From Trema orientale (taxonomy: Eukaryota; Streptophyta; Magnoliopsida; Rosales; Cannabaceae), in assembly GCA_002914845.1 (NCBI GenBank), contig JXTC01000409.1, positions 95,406 through 159,405 of the forward strand: a DNA stretch of 64,000 nt. Direction: 5' to 3'. A program made the translations under genes and the position numbers. Position 1 is the first letter of the stretch. The number at the start of each line of letters is the position of its first letter. Under the pieces are notes generated by a model that saw only the letters and a program-made list of their open reading frames with translations, had not been told where the DNA came from and made no database searches. Positions 59,041 through 64,000 of this stretch are shown piece by piece.

Positions 59041-59539
59041 TTATATTTCTATCTCTCTCTCCTCTAAAGGAGTGGCTTTAAGGAGACTTGTAGATATTAA
59101 TGTTGCTTTTTCAAGTAATTTGGGCTGACTTTTGGCTATGGTTAGAATCCTTTTGGGTAAAATTTTCTCAAACGAAAGTACTACTCTACCTCAAATTGTT
59201 AGGCAGTTAAACTTCCAACTTATGTGAGTTGTATCAAAAGAGAATTTGGTTATCCCCATATTTTGTCAGAAAGAATTGTTGTTATTTGATTCAGTCTAGG
59301 AACAAAGTGGACATATAGAACGCCCCATGACTGTGGGTCCCATAGATTTTGACTCTCGTAAAGCTGCCTTCAAACCTACTATACTAGAACCTGGTGTCTC
59401 AGTAAGCTGCATCTTGACTCCTAATGGTCGAAACTAAAATAAATAAATAGAAGTGTTGAAAACTTGGCTTAGGCCACATGCAAGCCTACTTGTTTTCCAA
59501 GAACCCCTGCTACATCCTAACCTTCATAATATGCTAATT

Positions 59540-60330
59540 TAGAGAGGAGCTAGGAATGGTACTTTCTCAATAAAGGGTGCCTACTCGCGCAAATCAATAT
59601 CGATTCAATGACTCGAATATTGTTTAGATAAATATTTGGAATACCAAAATACATGACAGGTTGAATTTTTTTTATAGTAAGTGGCTCAAAATCTTCTCCC
59701 AGCAAGGGAGCGCTTGGCGTACGTTTTTGGCTCTAATGGGGGAGCTTGTTGTTTATGCCCAAATGGAGAAGACTTAGTGGCTCACCTATTCTACAAGTGC
59801 TTGTTTGTCAAAGCTATTTGGTTTTCAAGTAAATGGAGTATTCATATTATTTCAGATCATCTAATTACTGATGAATTTGATCTGGTTTAGTGGATTTTCA
59901 ACCCACCCCATCTATCTCCCCCGGATAAGGATGCACACTTGGAGGTTATCCTTTTTACTTTATTCCATACTGGTAAGGTCTGGCATATCAAGGACTTAGT
60001 TTTCAACTACCATAACCCAATGCTTACTTTGTGTTTGATTAGTCATTCTATCTTGAATTTCCTTGATGCGAAGGAGCTGAATATTGTTGGTCATTATTTT
60101 CATTCTCTTGCTCCCAGCTGGCTAAATCCCAGGGTAAAATTCGTGTTTATCTTAATGTAGCTTTTAAAGATAACAGGACGGTTGCTGTCTTGATTATTCG
60201 TAATAAAAAAAAAAGGGTTACTCGCTAGCCATGAAGTGCACTATAGTAGCACTGACTTTAGAGGCAAAAGATTAGAGGACTATTTTTCGGTTTACTGTTC
60301 TACTTGGCTCATAACTAGCTAGATGTTTGA
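59540..60330 (+). pseudogene. LINE ORF2 remnant: zinc-binding (zf-RVT) and RNase H-like part
   Basis: AQNLLPARERLAYVFGSNGG, CCLCPNGEDLVAHLFYKCLF and VKAIWFSSKW form the Cys/His-containing zf-RVT block after reverse transcriptase. A stop follows near 59889, and a degenerate RNase H-like end is spread over frames from 59900 to 60330. Upstream, AYSRKS-like residues fit the usual GFSVKSAYR segment. Not the same copy as 50741-51750. Confidence 0.75.
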
Positions 60331-60515
60331 CCTGTACTCAAACTAGCAAGACTTGAAAACTACTACAAAGAAGCGCTCAGCACCTGTCTAGGAGTTATGG
60401 CTTTTCTTTTTTCATGTTTTTGATCTTTTGTCTTTTGGTTCTTTTAGGTAATAGTTCTACCCAAGCCAATTACAGAACTATCAAAGCCATCCTAGTTTTA
60501 CCACAAATATACACC

Positions 60516-61633
60516 ATGGAATCCTCCTCTCAAGCCTCCCTTTTCCCACCATCTTTCCCAAAAGATGCCCAGAAAGTTATCAAGAGCCGACGGCCACAAG
60601 AAAAGGCTGTCCAAAGAGCTCTAGCCTTTCAATCCTGGCTCATAAAAAATATCAGACCACCAATGGCAAAAGATTTAGGTATCCATCCTGTTTACCCATT
60701 TTCAAAACTACTACCATTTAAGGATACCTTTTTCATGCCCAAACAATTGGCCCATTTCTTTTGGTATCTGATAAGTTCTTATACAATTGTTATAGAAATC
60801 CAAACCAATCAAATGAGAACAACAATCCGCAGCTACCAAGAGAAAGAAGAATTCCATCCGGTTTATCAAGTCCAAATAGATCTATTGTGTTGGTTCCATA
60901 CTCTCTCTGACTGGGACCAATCCTGACAGATGAGTGGAATAAAGTTAAAGGGAAAAGGCCAACCACATTAGTAGATGCACCGAAGTTCCCTGGAGACAAC
61001 TCCATTCACATATTCGACTGTTGGACGATACTCTTCCTGAATCTCTCATTCACAAAGGAAGAAAACACTATCGTCTCCTACACCACCAATGCTGAAGTCT
61101 ACAGATCCAGTGAACATCAGATGGTCACCATAGGAAACCCAGAGTATCGAAAGCTTCAGAAGATACTATTCCTAAAAAATGGAATAATTCCAGATGAGAT
61201 ATGGCCAAAACCAGAAGATGACGCACCATGGGAAAAATATTCGCCAGCCTATACAGCTCAAATGGATAAGGACATGAAGCATTTCCTCACCCACAACAAT
61301 AATGGGCCTTAGATGCCACCAGAAGAAAATCAATCTGCTGCAGACAGTACTTATGCTGTCAATTACCAAGCCTCGGTATTTCAAGATTCCCAGGACCCAT
61401 ATGACCAGTCTCCTTTGTCGATGACTCAGATCAATCAAGAACTCACCAGAACCACAACGTGGCAATGTGTACAATCTGGATGTGACTCCGAGAAAGAACC
61501 TCACAGCTCATCCCTCGAAGATGAGATGATTCTTAACCATATGAATCCATGGCCACAACTACGTTACTCGTCAGACAGTGACAAAGACATCATGAACTAC
61601 AGTCCCAGTCATGAGCCAGTTTTCGGATGGTAG
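60516..61633 (+). pseudogene. Unassigned retroelement or endogenous-pararetrovirus-like terminal ORF, broken
   Basis: One long protein is spread over two frames. The first part starts at ATG 60516 (MESSSQASLFPPSF) and ends at a stop near 60926. The second frame opens about 60911 (GPILTDEWNKVKGKRPTT) and reaches an in-frame TAG at 61310-61312, after which the same frame continues (MPPEENQSAADS) to 61633 (HEPVFGW). The last part is Ser/Asp/Glu-rich. I do not recognise a domain. Its position upstream of a TATA-repeat region and an initiator-Met primer-binding site fits either the last ORF of an integrated caulimovirid-like genome or an extra 3' ORF of an LTR element. Only the breaks are described; no function is claimed. 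Confidence 0.45.
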
Positions 61634-61860
61634 ATACTTGTCCAAGCATCGGCTCGGTCTTATCTTTAGCTTTTGTAAAAGGAGATTCCTTCTCTTTTAA
61701 TCAGTGTTTGTCTTTAGCTTTTATAAAAGGAGATTCCCTCTCCTTTAATCAGTGTTTGTCTTTAGCTTTTGTAAAAGGAGATTCCCTCTCCTTTAGTCAG
61801 TGTTTGTCTTTTGCTTTTATAAAAGGAGATTCTTTTTCCGATGGGAGGAAGCTCTTTTGA
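61627..61860 (+). other. Short ORF made of 16-residue repeats (may be non-coding promoter DNA)
   Basis: ATG at 61627 overlaps the TAG of the preceding frame (ATGGTAG). The 77-codon frame is four near-copies of LSLAFVKGDSLSFNQC. Because the unit is 48 bp the frame survives, so openness alone is weak evidence for a protein. Confidence 0.35.
61663..61850 (+). repeat. Four 48-bp repeats containing TATAAAAGG-like boxes
   Basis: Units begin at 61663, 61711, 61759 and 61807, exactly 48 bp apart. Each has TCTTTAGCTTTT(A/G)TAAAAGG followed by AGATTCCCTCTCC; copies 2 and 4 have TATAAAAGG, copies 1 and 3 TGTAAAAGG. They lie about 350-540 bp upstream of a primer-binding site, where a retroelement promoter would be expected. 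Confidence 0.85.
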
Positions 61861-62199
61861 GTTGTGTAAATCTCCCTTCTTCTCTCAGAAAAAGGCAAAG
61901 TTAATCAGATAATTAAAAAAAAATTGTGAGCTCTGAAAAATATGCCTTGTTTCTAAATCCATTCTCTGAGACCTCTTATTAATTAGTAGAGAAATTACTC
62001 AATTCAAATAAATATTCCAAAGGCTCATCAAATACTAGTATTCATTCGTGTTAGGAAGGCTCAAGTAGTATATATAAAGTTCTGGAAGAGCCAACTATCT
62101 CGTCAAAGCCAAGGTGGGCTATTAGAGAAACATTGGCTGAAAGAGCTTATAATATACTACTTAGGCTAACATTTCACGAGTGTATACTAGGAACCTCTA

Positions 62200-62213
62200 T
62201 GGTATCAGAGCCA
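62200..62213 (+). other. Primer-binding site, exact initiator-Met type
   Basis: TGGTATCAGAGCCA matches the complement of plant initiator-Met tRNA 3' end over 14 bases. No LTR partner is visible in the window. Confidence 0.75.
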
Positions 62214-64000
62214 GGTTTTGGAAGAAAAAAAATTGCGAGAAAAAAGTCATGGAAAAGGAAAAAGAAAAATATTTTTCTTAAAAGTTAATAAAATTTTATT
62301 TTAGCACTTTTGGTTTTACTAATTAATGTGTTAAAATTTTATATACTAAAAAATGATATAAAATCAAACTCTAGCTTTTCTTAAAAAAAATTTCATCATT
62401 TTTTGTTTCAATCCTAATGAGAGAAATTAGAATCTCTTAGAATTTTTTTTCTTTTCCTCCAAAAATTCAAGTTCCAAACGGAGCCTTACTGTTTTATGAA
62501 TGCTGAGGGTTCTAATAGATTGACACATGAACTTGCATTTTGGGCTTTTAGATCGAACCACTCCAGCCAGACCGGCCTATCATGTTTCTAGAGGTACCTC
62601 TGCTGTGATTACCAATCTAATTTCTGAGGTTTTCATTGGCCGAAAAAAAAATGCGCCCTTTATTGATTAGGTCACATGATAGCCTAAAGAAAAAAAGGGG
62701 TTGATTGATTGGGTCGTATGATAGCCTAATTTTCTTCTAAGTCAATAATGAACATTTCAAGGGCCTGATATGTACTAATCTGAATCCATTAACTCAAGGG
62801 AAATGGATGGAAGTAGGATAATTTTGAAAAGTAATAAATTTTCTAAAACCACCTTTTCATAATGGGTTTTTTTTTTTTTTTAAGTTTTGGTCATTTTTGC
62901 TATGACTGGTCATAATCATATAAGGCGATTATAATTTCACCAATAATATGTTTATTAAATCTCAATTGTACATGAAATTATTTGCAGTCATAATGAAGGG
63001 CTGTAAAAGCAATTAGAAAAAATATCATTGGAAATTTTGAGAAATAACAAAAAAAAACTCTTATGATAAATGGCTCTATTTTACACTTCATTTAATAAAT
63101 TTCTATATTTTTTTGTTTTTATAGCGAATGACCGTTCTTTACACTAAGTATATCATATATCATTATATAAAGTTGTATACTCAATATATTAGTAACTCAG
63201 TTTTATACTAATGTATGTAAGTTCTTATGCTGAGTATAATTGATATCTGATATAGTTTAACTTATATACATGGCCTAGAAGTGATAATAAAGTCCTTCAT
63301 TTTACTATAAAACAAGAAACATGAACATTTATTAAAGGGTTTCTAATACTTTTATCTATAAAAATCAAAAAGAATTACAAAAATACGGAGGTCAGTTTTT
63401 TCTTTTCCAATTCCCGTACGGTATTTATTAGAAACATATAACTTTGTAAAAAAATTTAGAAAAAAACCATTATTAAAATGGTTACTAGTTACTAGTTGTC
63501 AGTTATAAATACCTTTGATTACTAGTTATCAGACATCAGTACTCGAAAACTGGTTACCGGTTACTAGATACTATTTTAAAAAATAGCATTTTTATTAATA
63601 TTTAAAAAAAAAACTATTTTTTAATAATAACATACTAAATCTATAAAAAACAGAGACTATCGTATTTTTCAAATTTTTTTTCTAAAAATATCGTACAATG
63701 CCTAATTTTCACTTTATTAAAAGTAAATGTAAAAGGGGAAATTAGATATTATATGGTATTTTCCAAAAAAATTTTGAAAAATACGGTGGTTAGAGTTTGT
63801 ATAAGGTGCGGTACGGTTTTTATTAGAAAAATACTATTTTTAAAAAATATTTAGAAAAATGTCATTTTTTAAAATAGTAACTAGTAACCGGTAACCAGTT
63901 TCTAAAAATTTTTATAACTAGTATATAAGGGTAATCAGTAACTGGTAACCAGTTTTAGGAAACTCTAAAACTGGTCACCAGTAACTATTTTAAAATTTGT
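62214..64000. other. AT-rich sequence with dispersed repeats, no gene
   Basis: 63060-63320 is related to the 7670 and 53975 repeat. 63476-64000 carries many AACTGGTTACC/GGTAACCAGTT blocks in inverted order. No coding domain was recognised after the primer-binding site. Confidence 0.5.
63476..64000. repeat. Inverted repeats built on CTGGTTACCGGTTACTAG
   Basis: CTGGTTACCGGTTACTAG at about 63550-63567 is matched by its inverse CTAGTAACCGGTAACCAG at about 63883-63900. Further AACTGGT and ACCAGTAAC blocks follow to the window end. Likely a foldback element cut by the window edge. Confidence 0.6.

Overview
The window is nuclear DNA from a flowering plant, most likely a eudicot. It is AT-rich, its genes are split by GT-AG introns, and transposable elements of almost every plant class fill the space between and inside the genes. 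The genus cannot be fixed from the sequence. Two runs of N (11644-12153 and 26198-26223) and a single N at 15053 mark assembly joins.

Layout. 1-3000: intergenic, with a non-autonomous Mutator-like element (1296-2653). 3187-7172 (minus): a five-exon quinone oxidoreductase gene of the zeta-crystallin type, with an internally deleted Ty3/gypsy element in intron 2. 8645-9051: two tRNA-derived SINEs in tandem. 9300-10812: a decayed LTR followed by a truncated CC-NB-LRR resistance gene. 11194-15335: two broken tandem copies of a papain-like protease gene, disturbed by assembly gaps. 15357-19158: a deleted minus-strand Ty1/copia element carrying a plus-strand copia fragment. 20548-22799 (minus): an intact beta-expansin gene with a SINE and a MITE in its introns and two related foldback MITEs upstream. 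24134-28500: gene-poor. 29362-29691 (plus): a small basic protein of unknown function.

30704-49586 holds three cytochrome b561 (transmembrane ascorbate-dependent reductase) genes in tandem, all minus, with the same four-exon plan and a 49-nt second exon. The first and third look intact. The middle one has a GTG where the others have ATG, a hAT-like MITE inside exon 2, a 3.9-kb CACTA element in intron 2, and a 2.2-kb solo LTR whose target duplication is the exon 1 splice donor itself. A GC-rich solo LTR (46095-46821) lies between the second and third genes.

50000-64000 has no convincing host gene. It holds repeated MITEs, one of them split by a 5'-truncated LINE, AT-rich dispersed repeats, a deleted copia element (55328-58009), a hairpin MITE, a second LINE remnant, and an unusual retroelement or pararetrovirus-like unit (60516-62213) with four 48-bp TATA-containing repeats in front of an initiator-Met primer-binding site.

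The host genes have no evident joint pathway. Redox membrane proteins (b561), a quinone reductase and a cell-wall-loosening expansin are typical neighbours by chance in plant euchromatin. The strongest biological stories are the TE-driven death of the middle b561 paralogue, an intron in the NB-LRR fragment that seems to come from a tandem duplication, and the 48-bp promoter-like array.
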